Origin: Paracoccus onubensis
GTDB lineage: Bacteria; Pseudomonadota; Alphaproteobacteria; Rhodobacterales; Rhodobacteraceae
DNA: 46,720 nucleotides
Direction of reading: 5' to 3'
NCBI RefSeq assembly: GCF_003591515.1
Contig: NZ_QZCG01000022.1
Span: 1 to 46,720 of the forward strand
The notes below the pieces were generated by a model, which saw only the letters and a program-made list of their open reading frames with translations, ran no database searches and was not told the DNA's origin. The position numbers were made by a program, and so were the translations under genes. Shown in pieces: positions 7,967 through 15,772 of this stretch (positions within the stretch are counted from its first letter, which is position 1; each line of letters opens with the position of its first letter).

Positions 7967-8569
7967 TCACTTGTTGTCCGTGCCGACCATGGCCGCGAGT
8001 TCCAGACCGTTCCTTGCCCCCATCTTGGCCAGAACCCGCCCGCGATGCACCTCGACCGTGCGGACCGCGATGTTCAGCCGGTCCGCCATCTGCTTGTTCA
8101 ACTCACCCGTCAGCATCAGCCGCATCACCTCTTCCTCGCGCGGCGACAGGGTGGCGAGGCGTGCGGCGATGTCACGGCGGGCAGCATCTTCGGCTTTTGT
8201 CGCATTGAACCTTTCGATTGCGCAAAGTGCCAGATCGACGATCTGATTATCGTTGAAAGGTTTTTCCAGAAAGTCGAAAGCGCCGGCCTTCAACGCTTCG
8301 ACCGCGATCGGCACATCGGCATGCCCGGTCAGAAAAATCACCGGTGCCCTGACCTCCTGCGCCAGCAACCGGTCGAAAACCTCGGGACCGCTCAGATCGC
8401 CCATGCGCACATCCAGTATGATGCAGGAACAATCCTCAAGCGGCTGGGCGGCAAGGAAAGCCTCGCCGGAGGGCCAGCAGCGAGAGGCCAGCCCCCGGGA
8501 AGCGAACAGGAAACCGAGCGAATCGCGGATCGCTTCCTCGTCATCGACAATATGAATCATGCCGCCCAT
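7967..8569 (-). CDS. dctR: DctR-type response regulator (FixJ/LuxR class)
   Basis: A 200-aa two-component regulator. The receiver domain (1-120) has the acidic pocket DDEE at 9-12, phospho-acceptor Asp53 (IILDVRMGD), Thr81 and Lys103 (EKPF). The LuxR-type HTH covers residues about 137-195 (LSPREEEVMRLML and ADRLNIAVRTVEVHRGRV). It overlaps the end of the kinase gene by 13 nt, the usual sign of a cognate pair. Start at 8569 has GAGGG with good spacing. By analogy with Rhodobacter capsulatus DctR it would activate dctPQM for C4-dicarboxylate uptake; those genes are not in this window. Confidence 0.85.
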   Translation of the reverse strand: MGGMIHIVDDEEAIRDSLGFLFASRGLASRCWPSGEAFLAAQPLEDCSCIILDVRMGDLSGPEVFDRLLAQEVRAPVIFLTGHADVPIAVEALKAGAFDFLEKPFNDNQIVDLALCAIERFNATKAEDAARRDIAARLATLSPREEEVMRLMLTGELNKQMADRLNIAVRTVEVHRGRVLAKMGARNGLELAAMVGTDNK

Positions 8570-10557
8570 GCTTTGCCCTCGGATTTTCCTTCTGCCCGCG
8601 GCAGAGTGATCAGGAATATGGTTCCGCCATCCGCGGCGGAGCGATGAGCCAGCTGGCCGCGGTGCAACTCGATGATGGAACGGCAGATCTTCAGGCCCAT
8701 TCCCATTCCCTGCGCCTTGGTCGAGGCGAAAGCCTCGAACAGGCGGCCCGCCATGTCATCTGAGATACCGCAGCCCTGATCCTCGACCTCGATCATGCTG
8801 TGGTTGCCTTCGGGGTACAGCCGGATCAGGACCGCGTCGCCATGACGCTTTTCGGCCATCGCCTCCATGCCGTTGCGGATCAGATTGATCAGCACCTGCT
8901 CCAGCAGGATGCGGTCGGCCTGCTGTGCCGGGACAGGGTGCAGATCGGTCTGGATGACCACACGATGCGCACGGGCATCCGCCGACAGGAAAGATACCGT
9001 TTCGTTGATCACCTCGTCCAGCCGGGTCTCGACAAAACGGGGCTCGCGCTTTTTGACCAGATCCTGGATATGGCGGATGATCTGCCCGGCGCGGTCGGCC
9101 TGATGGCCCAGCTTGCCGGTCGCCTCGCACAGCAGGGCGGGATCGGGATTGCCGGCGTTCAGAAGGTTGGACATGCCCGCCGCATAGGAGGCGATCGCGG
9201 CAAGCGGCTGGTTCAGTTCATGCGCCAGCGTCGAGGCCATTTCGCCAAGCGTGACCAGCCGGCCGGTTCGCGCCATCGTCTCGTCCTGTTCACGCGTCAG
9301 CCGGGCGGCGCGTTTCTGTTCGGTGAGGTCGATGACCGAGCCCATCCAGCCCCGGTGGATTCCGGCGGAATCGATCAGCGGTGCCTCGTAGACCTGAACG
9401 TCGATCTCGCGGCCGTCGCGATGCAGGAAATGGGTCTCGAAACTTTGCGCCTTGGTGCCCGAGCGGGCAAGATGTTCGTGCCGGGCGCGGGTTTCCTCGG
9501 TTTTCTGGGGGTGCCAATAGGGCATTGGCGGCAGATGACCGATCAGGTCCGACGAGTTCCAGCCAACCAGATCGCAGAATGCCGAGTTCACATAAAGGAT
9601 CCGTCCGTCGTGATCGCGGGCGCGGATGCCGACCGTCAGGCTTTCTTCCATTGCGCTGCGAAAAGCGGTCTCGCTGCGAAGCTGCGCTTCGGCGGCGCGG
9701 CGGCGCTTGGAGCTGCCATAGAGGACCGCCAGAGCCAGGATGGCGAAAATCGCCAGTGCGCCGATCGCGCCGAAAAGCAGTGCCGCGCGCAGGCCCTTCT
9801 GGTCTTCATATGCGGTGATCATCAGTTCCGTGCCATGCAGCGGCGGATCGAAGCTGATCCGGTGGCTGGGAGAGTCGGGATTGGTGTCGAGCAACTGTCT
9901 TTCGGCGTAACTTTTGCCGTCCATGTCGCGAATGCGCACTCCGTATTGCTCGGCGATCCACCACGGAACATGTCTTTGCAGCAGAAGCTGAAGCGAAACC
10001 GTCGCGGTCACGAAGCCTGCCTCATCCGGCAGGGCAAGCCCCATCGTCGCCTGCCCCTCTTCGCTGGTGCTGCCATAAACCGGCCTTGCGCCACGGGTCC
10101 TGCTATTCGCGAGTCTCTTTACCAGCGCGTCATCGCCCGGAGCCCTTTCCCCCGGCAAGGCCCGCTGACGTTGACCCGCATTGTCATACCAGATGATCGA
10201 AAGAATTTCGGGGTTCGAGGCGATATGCAGCCGGGCGCGGGAATCCAGTATATCCGGATTGGTTCCCGATGCGGCTTCAAGCGCCATCCGTGCAAGCATA
10301 TCCTCGTCCACCGACATCTGAAGCCGCAGGGTCTGTTCGACCCACAGGGCGTCTGTGGCGAGTTTCATCCTTGCCTGCTCGGCCTCGTTCCGGCTGACGA
10401 TCCAGACCACACCCGCCACCAGAATGACCAGAGCGATGATCGCCATCAGTGGAATCAGCGCCAGCAGATCAAGCCGCCGGCGGGCAAAGGGGGTGCCAAT
10501 GCTCCAGGTTTCGTCCGGGGATGCGCTGTTCCCCGTCCCTGTCTTTCGCCGTTTCAC
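8557..10557 (-). CDS. dctS: DctS-type sensor histidine kinase
   Basis: This 666-aa inner-membrane kinase has TM1 at about 29-53, a periplasmic sensor domain to about 256, TM2 at 257-281, a PAS domain at about 295-412 (ILYVNSAFCDLVGW), then the H-box ASTLAHELNQPL with His446, N-box NLIRNGMEAM (558-567), G1 DQGCGIS (593-599) and G2 GMGMGL (617-622). The layout and the HELNQPL box match DctS of Rhodobacter, which senses C4-dicarboxylates outside the cell and phosphorylates DctR. Start is GTG at 10557 with GGAGGG about 10 nt upstream. It is first in a two-gene operon with dctR. The ligand is inferred from family and pairing. Confidence 0.85.
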   Translation of the reverse strand: MKRRKTGTGNSASPDETWSIGTPFARRRLDLLALIPLMAIIALVILVAGVVWIVSRNEAEQARMKLATDALWVEQTLRLQMSVDEDMLARMALEAASGTNPDILDSRARLHIASNPEILSIIWYDNAGQRQRALPGERAPGDDALVKRLANSRTRGARPVYGSTSEEGQATMGLALPDEAGFVTATVSLQLLLQRHVPWWIAEQYGVRIRDMDGKSYAERQLLDTNPDSPSHRISFDPPLHGTELMITAYEDQKGLRAALLFGAIGALAIFAILALAVLYGSSKRRRAAEAQLRSETAFRSAMEESLTVGIRARDHDGRILYVNSAFCDLVGWNSSDLIGHLPPMPYWHPQKTEETRARHEHLARSGTKAQSFETHFLHRDGREIDVQVYEAPLIDSAGIHRGWMGSVIDLTEQKRAARLTREQDETMARTGRLVTLGEMASTLAHELNQPLAAIASYAAGMSNLLNAGNPDPALLCEATGKLGHQADRAGQIIRHIQDLVKKREPRFVETRLDEVINETVSFLSADARAHRVVIQTDLHPVPAQQADRILLEQVLINLIRNGMEAMAEKRHGDAVLIRLYPEGNHSMIEVEDQGCGISDDMAGRLFEAFASTKAQGMGMGLKICRSIIELHRGQLAHRSAADGGTIFLITLPRAEGKSEGKAWAA

Positions 10558-10741
10558 CCCCGCAATCCCTCCCTATTGCGAAAAGGCAGAATAGCGGCAC
10601 TATGCGCAATGACGCAAGATTTCGATCAGTTTTGCTGACCGCCGGGACGGGAAGGCAAGGAATATTCGGTTGCGGCGTGATCACAGAACGGCCCTTGGCG
10701 TACAAGCGGCACTATCTTTCCGGATGCCGCTTTCGCCGCCC

Positions 10742-10783
10742 GCTGTTCAGTGGTTGCTGTTCAGTGCCCGCCGTTCAATGATC
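10742..10783. repeat. 14-bp tandem repeat, three copies
   Basis: GCTGTTCAGTGGTT, GCTGTTCAGTGCCC and GCCGTTCAATGATC follow one another with a period of exactly 14 bp. The first 11 bases of copies 1 and 2 are identical; copy 3 differs at two of those 11. The third copy spans the stop codon of the zinc-finger gene, whose mRNA would carry three ACTGAAC or TTGAACG boxes at its 3' end. Confidence 0.75.
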
Positions 10784-11005
10784 GTCGTGAGCGTGGTTCG
10801 GGTCCAGTACGAAACGCTTGTCGCAATAGCCGCAATCGACGAAACCCGTTTCCGGCGGGATTGCCAGCCAGACGCGCGGATGCCCCAGCCCAAGGGAATC
10901 GTCGCCGTCGCAGGCGATCCGGCGGCTTGTCACGGTGACGGTTTCCGGGGCGGGCAGGCGCATTTCCGGTGCGGTCTGGTTTACGGAACGGGCGGTCTCT
11001 GTCAT
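10775..11005 (-). CDS. CHCC zinc-finger domain protein
   Basis: A 76-aa protein of the zf-CHCC family (PF10276), related to the zinc-binding C-terminus of the mitochondrial complex I subunit NDUFS6. The metal ligands visible are Cys in IACDGD, His in GLGHPRVWL and the CGYC pair in GFVDCGYCDKRFVL. The family is widespread in alphaproteobacteria as a single-copy small protein; a role in complex I assembly or function is inferred from the eukaryotic relative. It is divergent from the ABC ATPase gene with a 91-bp spacer. The 14-bp tandem repeat begins at its stop. Confidence 0.85.
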   Translation of the reverse strand: MTETARSVNQTAPEMRLPAPETVTVTSRRIACDGDDSLGLGHPRVWLAIPPETGFVDCGYCDKRFVLDPNHAHDDH

Positions 11006-11096
11006 GGCTGGCCTTCTTGTGGCGGCGGGCGGGTTCTGTTCTAACCCACATATCCCAGCGTTGCCCGGCTACGCAAGCTTTGCAAGGATGTCAGTC

Positions 11097-12020
11097 ATGT
11101 CAAATGCCATCGAAATTACCGCTTTGCGCAAAACCTATGCCGCGCAGGGCAATGCCCCCGCCAAAGATGCATTGAAAGGCGTTGACCTGAATATCCGGGC
11201 GGGCAGCATCTTCGGGCTGCTGGGGCCGAATGGCGCAGGGAAATCGACGATGATCAACATCCTTGCCGGTCTGGTGAACAAGACGGCGGGCAAGGTGGTG
11301 ATCTGGGGATTCGATCAGGATGTGAACCCGCGCCAGTCGCGTGCCGCCATCGGGATCATGCCGCAGGAACTGAACATGGATCCCTATTTCAGCCCCCGCG
11401 CCAGCCTTGAGGTGCAGGCGGGACTTTACGGAGTGCCCAGGGCGGATCGCTGGACGGATGAATTGCTGGAACTGGTCGGGCTGACCGGGCAGGCCGATGC
11501 CTATGCCCGCAATCTTTCAGGCGGAATGCGGCGGCGGTTGCTGCTGGCCAAGGCGCTGGTGCATCGCCCGCAGATCCTTGTGCTGGACGAGCCGACGGCA
11601 GGCGTGGACATCACCCTGCGCGCGATGCTGTGGAACAATGTCCGCAGGCTGAACGAACAGGGGATGACAATCATCCTGACCACGCATTATCTGGAGGAAG
11701 CCGAAGAGATGTGCGACGAGATCGCCATCATCAATCATGGCGAACTGATCGTGAAGCAGAGCACACGCGAATTGCTTGGCCGCACCGATGGCAAGACGCT
11801 TGTCATCGACACCGGCGCGCGGGTGGAACTGCCCGCCTTGCCCGAGGGTGCGCGGCCCGAGTGGCGATCCGACGGGCGGCTGGCGATCAGCTATCCGCCC
11901 TCGCGAATCCGTGCAGATCAGTTGATCGACGCGCTGCGCGGCGCGAATGTGCCGATCAGGGATGTCGCCAGCGAGCAGCCCGATCTGGAGGATGTCTTCG
12001 TCGAACTGACCCGCGGCTGA
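11097..12020 (+). CDS. ABC transporter ATP-binding protein (YadG/DrrA-like), no adjacent permease
   Basis: A 307-aa ABC ATPase with Walker A GPNGAGKS, Q-loop MPQELN, signature LSGGMRRRL, Walker B ILVLDEP and H-loop TTHYLEE. The roughly 80-residue C-terminal extension after the ATPase core and the total length (E. coli YadG is 308 aa) fit the ABC-2 exporter ATPases. Start at 11097 has AAGGA seven nt upstream; ATG 11088 has no usable spacing. Such ATPases normally sit next to an ABC-2 permease, but the next gene is a convergent HIT protein 43 nt away. The permease must be elsewhere or lost. Confidence 0.85.
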   Translation: MSNAIEITALRKTYAAQGNAPAKDALKGVDLNIRAGSIFGLLGPNGAGKSTMINILAGLVNKTAGKVVIWGFDQDVNPRQSRAAIGIMPQELNMDPYFSPRASLEVQAGLYGVPRADRWTDELLELVGLTGQADAYARNLSGGMRRRLLLAKALVHRPQILVLDEPTAGVDITLRAMLWNNVRRLNEQGMTIILTTHYLEEAEEMCDEIAIINHGELIVKQSTRELLGRTDGKTLVIDTGARVELPALPEGARPEWRSDGRLAISYPPSRIRADQLIDALRGANVPIRDVASEQPDLEDVFVELTRG

Positions 12021-12063
12021 CCCGGTGGGCGGCCCGCCTGTATCGCGCGCGCCTTTTCCTGCC

Positions 12064-12447
12064 TTAGCCGCGCCGGCTGAGCATCGGCCCCATCACCCGG
12101 CCGCCCATGATATGCAGGTGGAAATGCGGAACCTCCTGCACGCCATCGGAGCCGGCATTGGTGATGGCACGGAAGCCGTTGCCGCCATTCGCCTGCCCAA
12201 GCCCTTCTGTCGCGATCACCTCGGCGCAAAGCCGCATGAATGCCGCGATCTCATCTGCCGAGGCATTGGCCGAAAAATCCTCGAAGCTGATATATTTCCC
12301 CTTCGGGATGACCAGCACATGGCTTGGCGCCTGTGGCGTGATATCGCGAAACGCCAGCGCGTGGTCGTTCTCGGCAACGGTATCGTTCGGAATTTCGCCC
12401 CTGAGGATGCGGGCGAAGATGTTTTGGTCGTCGTAGTCGAAAGCCAT
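12064..12447 (-). CDS. HIT-family protein (HinT-like)
   Basis: A 127-aa histidine triad protein with HFHLHIMGG: His108, His110 (nucleophile) and His112. The N-terminal IFARILRGEIP and APSHVLVIPK segments are classic for the HinT branch, cytosolic nucleoside phosphoramidate hydrolases. Length is normal. It lies 11 nt downstream of the glycosyltransferase gene on the same strand, so the two may be cotranscribed, and it converges with the ABC ATPase. Confidence 0.92.
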   Translation of the reverse strand: MAFDYDDQNIFARILRGEIPNDTVAENDHALAFRDITPQAPSHVLVIPKGKYISFEDFSANASADEIAAFMRLCAEVIATEGLGQANGGNGFRAITNAGSDGVQEVPHFHLHIMGGRVMGPMLSRRG

Positions 12448-12458
12448 GGAATTCCTGC

Positions 12459-14036
12459 CTAATCTGCGAAAAGATGTTCGGTGCCTGCCAGATCCTGCGC
12501 GATCTCGGGCGCGACGTCCAGAAAGCGCGCGATCGACAGGGCATTCCGTTCAAGAGACTGCGCGCTGGCAATCGTTTCGAAATGCTCGAAATTCATGTCC
12601 CGCAATCTTTCGGATTCCTGTTCAAGATCGGCACGCACGATCGGAAGCAGCCGCGCAAGCACATCGTCCGGGGTTGTGTTGCCAGCCAGACCAATCCGGT
12701 TCATATGACCGCGCATATAATTGTCGTCGAACTCGCTGTCGACGAAGAGGATCCGGCTTTCCGCCTTGTCGCTGACGAAATCCGAAATCAGCGAGAGCGC
12801 CGAGGGATCGATGCACAGGACAAGCTGCCGGCTGTCATATTCGTCGAACAGCAGGCGCAGCAGGGCGCGGCGATGGCGCTGCCGCTTGGTCAGGCTGGAG
12901 GCGACGCCGCCAAGCCAGGGCAGGCTCGCGTCCTGCTCGTCAAAAAGGTAATCCAGTGCGGGAATATCCGTAAGCGCGCGAATCCTGGATGTCAGGCGCT
13001 TGGCGATATGCCATTTCTTGGCGACAATCAGATGCACGATCTGATTCCTGCCCAGATTGCCCTCGCTTTCCCAGAAGCGCGGCGCGAACCGTCGTCCGAC
13101 CCGGCCACGCTCGGTCAGGAAGCGGAACAGGCGCGGACCCTCATCCGAGATCACGAATTCCTGACCGCTGGCCTGCCAGAGCGCGCCGAGCTTCTCTCGC
13201 AATTCCAGGGCTTCGGCACTGATCTTGCGGGCGAAAAGGAAATCCTGGCGCAGCAGGAGATCGTAGTGATCATTATAGAATGTCGCGGGCATCCCGTAAT
13301 CGGTGAACATCAGGAACGTCAGCGTACGCCGGTGAATCTCGGCTTTCGGAACCAGATGCGCGACCAGCGTCTGGAAAAAGGTCTCATCCGGGATCCATGT
13401 GGTGGCGAAGAAGCGCATCACGTCCTTGCGTTGCCTGCAGAAATCAAGGATCCGTGTGACCGTATTGCGGCGCAGGCACCACCATTGCGAACCGATCATG
13501 ATTTGCAGATCTGCCGGAATCTGGCGTTGAAGCCGGAATCGCTGCTGAAATTCGAGATTGGCGTAGAACAGTTTCTTGTGTTTCCGCTCATTGAAGAAGT
13601 GGCGATAGATCAGCCGCTCTTCCTTGATCCCGGTCTTGATCCAGTCGCTTTCGAAGAAATCGAAGCTTTCGATGAAGTCTCCGTCGATTCGCTCGAGGAA
13701 GGAATGCGCGTATTCCCCCGATTTGATCGGCATGCAGTCGCCTGACAGCATGTAGAAATGAGTCGCGTCCGGGAAAGCTTCGACGGCCGATTCGACCGCC
13801 AGAAGGCTGGCATCGACCAGCGACCAGTTTCCCCAGCCGCATTTCAGCCGTTTGGCGGCGAATGTGACGCCGGATTCGTCCTTCAACGCGTCCTGTATGC
13901 GTCGAAAATACTTATCCGGGGCGTTTGCGTCGAAGTGGATCGAGACATAATCTCCGGTGGCGCAAAGCCTTCTGGCCTGCGCGATGACCCCTTCGGGATC
14001 CTTGTGAGTCAATAGGATAAAAGCAATTCTTGTCAT
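12459..14036 (-). CDS. GT14 (core-2 branching type) glycosyltransferase with DUF5928-like C-terminus
   Basis: This 525-aa protein begins with a beta-1,6-N-acetylglucosaminyltransferase (Branch, GT14) domain: FILLTHKDPEGVIAQARRL, VSIHFDANAP, THFYMLSGDCMPI and GSQWWCLRR. After about residue 290 comes a second region resembling DUF5928 (GRNQIVHLIVAKKWHIAKR and LLFDEYDSRQLVLCIDP). No signal peptide or TM helix is visible, so it would act in the cytosol, probably on a surface polysaccharide. A divergently transcribed sulfotransferase starts 167 bp away; together they suggest a branched, sulfated glycan. The region between is AT-rich and contains the palindrome CAATTAATTG at 14059-14068. Acceptor unknown. 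Confidence 0.82.
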   Translation of the reverse strand: MTRIAFILLTHKDPEGVIAQARRLCATGDYVSIHFDANAPDKYFRRIQDALKDESGVTFAAKRLKCGWGNWSLVDASLLAVESAVEAFPDATHFYMLSGDCMPIKSGEYAHSFLERIDGDFIESFDFFESDWIKTGIKEERLIYRHFFNERKHKKLFYANLEFQQRFRLQRQIPADLQIMIGSQWWCLRRNTVTRILDFCRQRKDVMRFFATTWIPDETFFQTLVAHLVPKAEIHRRTLTFLMFTDYGMPATFYNDHYDLLLRQDFLFARKISAEALELREKLGALWQASGQEFVISDEGPRLFRFLTERGRVGRRFAPRFWESEGNLGRNQIVHLIVAKKWHIAKRLTSRIRALTDIPALDYLFDEQDASLPWLGGVASSLTKRQRHRRALLRLLFDEYDSRQLVLCIDPSALSLISDFVSDKAESRILFVDSEFDDNYMRGHMNRIGLAGNTTPDDVLARLLPIVRADLEQESERLRDMNFEHFETIASAQSLERNALSIARFLDVAPEIAQDLAGTEHLFAD

Positions 14037-14203
14037 GGGTTCCCCGCAGTAATGCGGTCAATTAATTGCGTGGCGCGTTTATTGCGTTGAAAATCTTCGC
14101 AGGGTTTGCTTTGTGTCTGTATCAATTTTGACTGCGCGAGCAAGCCGGATGGCCCTCATTTGGTAAATTTGCGCCCACTAATAGATATAGAAGAGAGTGC
14201 GAT

Positions 14204-15022
14204 ATGGGGTTTCCCGGCGTTTGGATGACCGAAAGTGAAAGTTTGATCTACCGTGTGGTTCCGAAATGTGCCTGCTCAACCATTGGCCAGATCATGTTCT
14301 ATTCGGACCACGGACGTTACTTCGATGGCGATATCCACGATTCGACAACCGGTTTACATAAATGGAATCAGGATGGTAGTCAGGAGCCGATCCGGAATGC
14401 GGTGTTGGGCCACAAGACGCCGGCCTTCACCTGTGTCCGTAACCCCTATACGCGGATTCTGTCGTCCTTTTTCGACAAGATCGCGGGCATTCAGCGGAAC
14501 GGCAAGCGCTATCGCGGCAAACTGGTGCCGCAGCTGATCCAGCGCTACGGCATCGATGTCGGCAGCCCCGAGAACGGTTTCGATTTCGATCAGATCGCCA
14601 GTTTTCGCCGTTTTCTGCTTTTTGCGCGCGACACCATCCGCTGGCGGCGTCCGATGGAGCCGGATATCCACTGGTCGGCAATGTCCGGCCATATCTCGAC
14701 CTTCATCGGAAGCGGTGGCAGATATGACCGGATCTTTTTCACCGAGAAGTTCAATGACGGCATGCAAGAGGTTCTGAGCGATACGAAACCCGCACATAAG
14801 CTTGACCTGAAAAAAGTACCGCGCTTCAACGAATCCGAAGGGCACGGCCCCAAGCGGGCGCATAAGGTCAGTGCCTATTTCGACGATCTGTCGCGGCATC
14901 TGATCTGGGAAATGTACAAGGACGACTTCCTGTTGTTCCGCTATGATTTCGACGATCCGGACAACAAGATGCCGATCGGCGAAGTGGATTTGGACGAGGT
15001 TCACGCCAAGCTCCGCTACTGA
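14204..15022 (+). CDS. Sulfotransferase family protein
   Basis: A 272-aa cytosolic PAPS-dependent sulfotransferase of the carbohydrate (family 2) type. The 5'-phosphosulfate loop is YRVVPKCACSTIGQIMF (16-32, where KCACST replaces the usual KCGCTS-like motif) and the 3'-phosphate site is FTCVRNPYTRILSSFF (75-90). The start at 14204 is preceded by GAAGAGAG. Base composition is lower in G+C than the neighbours, suggesting a locus that has been exchanged horizontally. It is divergent from the GT14 gene and probably modifies a glycan made with it. A strong intrinsic terminator follows. Confidence 0.8.
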   Translation: MGFPGVWMTESESLIYRVVPKCACSTIGQIMFYSDHGRYFDGDIHDSTTGLHKWNQDGSQEPIRNAVLGHKTPAFTCVRNPYTRILSSFFDKIAGIQRNGKRYRGKLVPQLIQRYGIDVGSPENGFDFDQIASFRRFLLFARDTIRWRRPMEPDIHWSAMSGHISTFIGSGGRYDRIFFTEKFNDGMQEVLSDTKPAHKLDLKKVPRFNESEGHGPKRAHKVSAYFDDLSRHLIWEMYKDDFLLFRYDFDDPDNKMPIGEVDLDEVHAKLRY

Positions 15023-15048
15023 ACCGGCGATCAGAGCTTCCGAATGAG

Positions 15049-15092
15049 GGGCGCGATTCCGGCGCGGATGGTGCCGGAATCGCGCCCTTTCT
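15049..15092 (+). terminator. Intrinsic terminator after the sulfotransferase
   Basis: A perfect 15-bp stem (GGGCGCGATTCCGGC at 15049-15063 with its complement at 15073-15087) with a 9-nt loop, followed by TTTCTG. Confidence 0.85.
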
Positions 15093-15214
15093 GCCCGGCC
15101 TGAACATATCGTGATGGCGTTCCTGCACCGCGCATCTTATGGGCGCTTTGGGGGCGATGCCGTGGCCCGGTGAAAAACGTCACGGGCCGACCCAAGATCC
15201 TGTGCCCGGCAGAC

Positions 15215-15229
15215 GTCATAAGTTATGAC
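15215..15229. promoter_or_regulatory. Palindrome abutting the ECF sigma factor start
   Basis: GTCATAA, G, TTATGAC is a perfect 7-bp inverted repeat that ends one base before the ATG at 15230, where a ribosome site should be. The hexamer ACGTCA occurs twice, at 15177-15182 and 15213-15218. It could be an operator or a structure that masks translation initiation. Seen in sequence; role unknown. Confidence 0.4.
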
Positions 15230-15772
15230 ATGCGCATGAACGTGACAGATGAAGATCTTGCGCTGGCGGCGGCCGGCGGTGATGCGGATGCCTTCGAGGC
15301 TCTGTTGTCGCGCAATTATGACCGGCTGTTCGGATTGTGCTTCCGCCTGACCGGCAACAGAGCCGAGGCCGAGGATCTGACGCAGGATATCTGCGCCGCG
15401 CTGCCCTCAAAACTGGCGGGCTTTCGCGGCGAGGCCAGGGTTACGACCTGGCTTTACCGTGTCGCCCTGAATGCGGCGGTGGACCGCAGGCGCAAGGCGT
15501 CGCGTTATGCGCGGGCAATGGAAGGCTGGGGCGATTGGGAGATCGGCCGCCAGAGTGCCATCGCGGAAGAACAGCAGGATGCCGCGTGGCTACATGCTGC
15601 CATGAGCCATCTCAGCGATATCCTGCGCGATACATTGGTGCTGGTCCTCGAAGGTCTGAGCCACGCCGAGGCGGCCGATATTCTGGGCGTTCCCGAAGGA
15701 ACCGTTGGCTGGCGGGTCGCCGAGGCACGGAAACGCCTGCGCGAATTGAAAGAGAAGGAGGAGGCGCAATGA
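15230..15772 (+). CDS. ECF-type RNA polymerase sigma factor
   Basis: A 180-aa sigma-70 family factor with only regions 2 and 4: sigma-2 at about 21-88 (DRLFGLCFRLTGNRAEAEDL, then FRGEARVTTWLYRVALNAA) and sigma-4 at about 121-172 (EGLSHAEAADILGVPEGTVG). It would direct polymerase to a small stress or envelope regulon. The ATGs at 15230 and 15236 are both possible starts; neither has a clear Shine-Dalgarno. Its stop overlaps the start of the vWA gene as ATGA, so the two are translationally coupled, as is usual for sigma/anti-sigma pairs. Confidence 0.88.
   Translation: MRMNVTDEDLALAAAGGDADAFEALLSRNYDRLFGLCFRLTGNRAEAEDLTQDICAALPSKLAGFRGEARVTTWLYRVALNAAVDRRRKASRYARAMEGWGDWEIGRQSAIAEEQQDAAWLHAAMSHLSDILRDTLVLVLEGLSHAEAADILGVPEGTVGWRVAEARKRLRELKEKEEAQ

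Noticed and set aside
8800..10638. A 612-codon frame antisense to dctS
   Set aside because: The kinase has every catalytic motif on the minus strand; the plus-strand frame has none.
15337..15768. N-terminal extension of the vWA protein by 144 codons
   Set aside because: It would lie inside the sigma factor gene in another frame. The ATGA overlap at 15769 gives a natural start.
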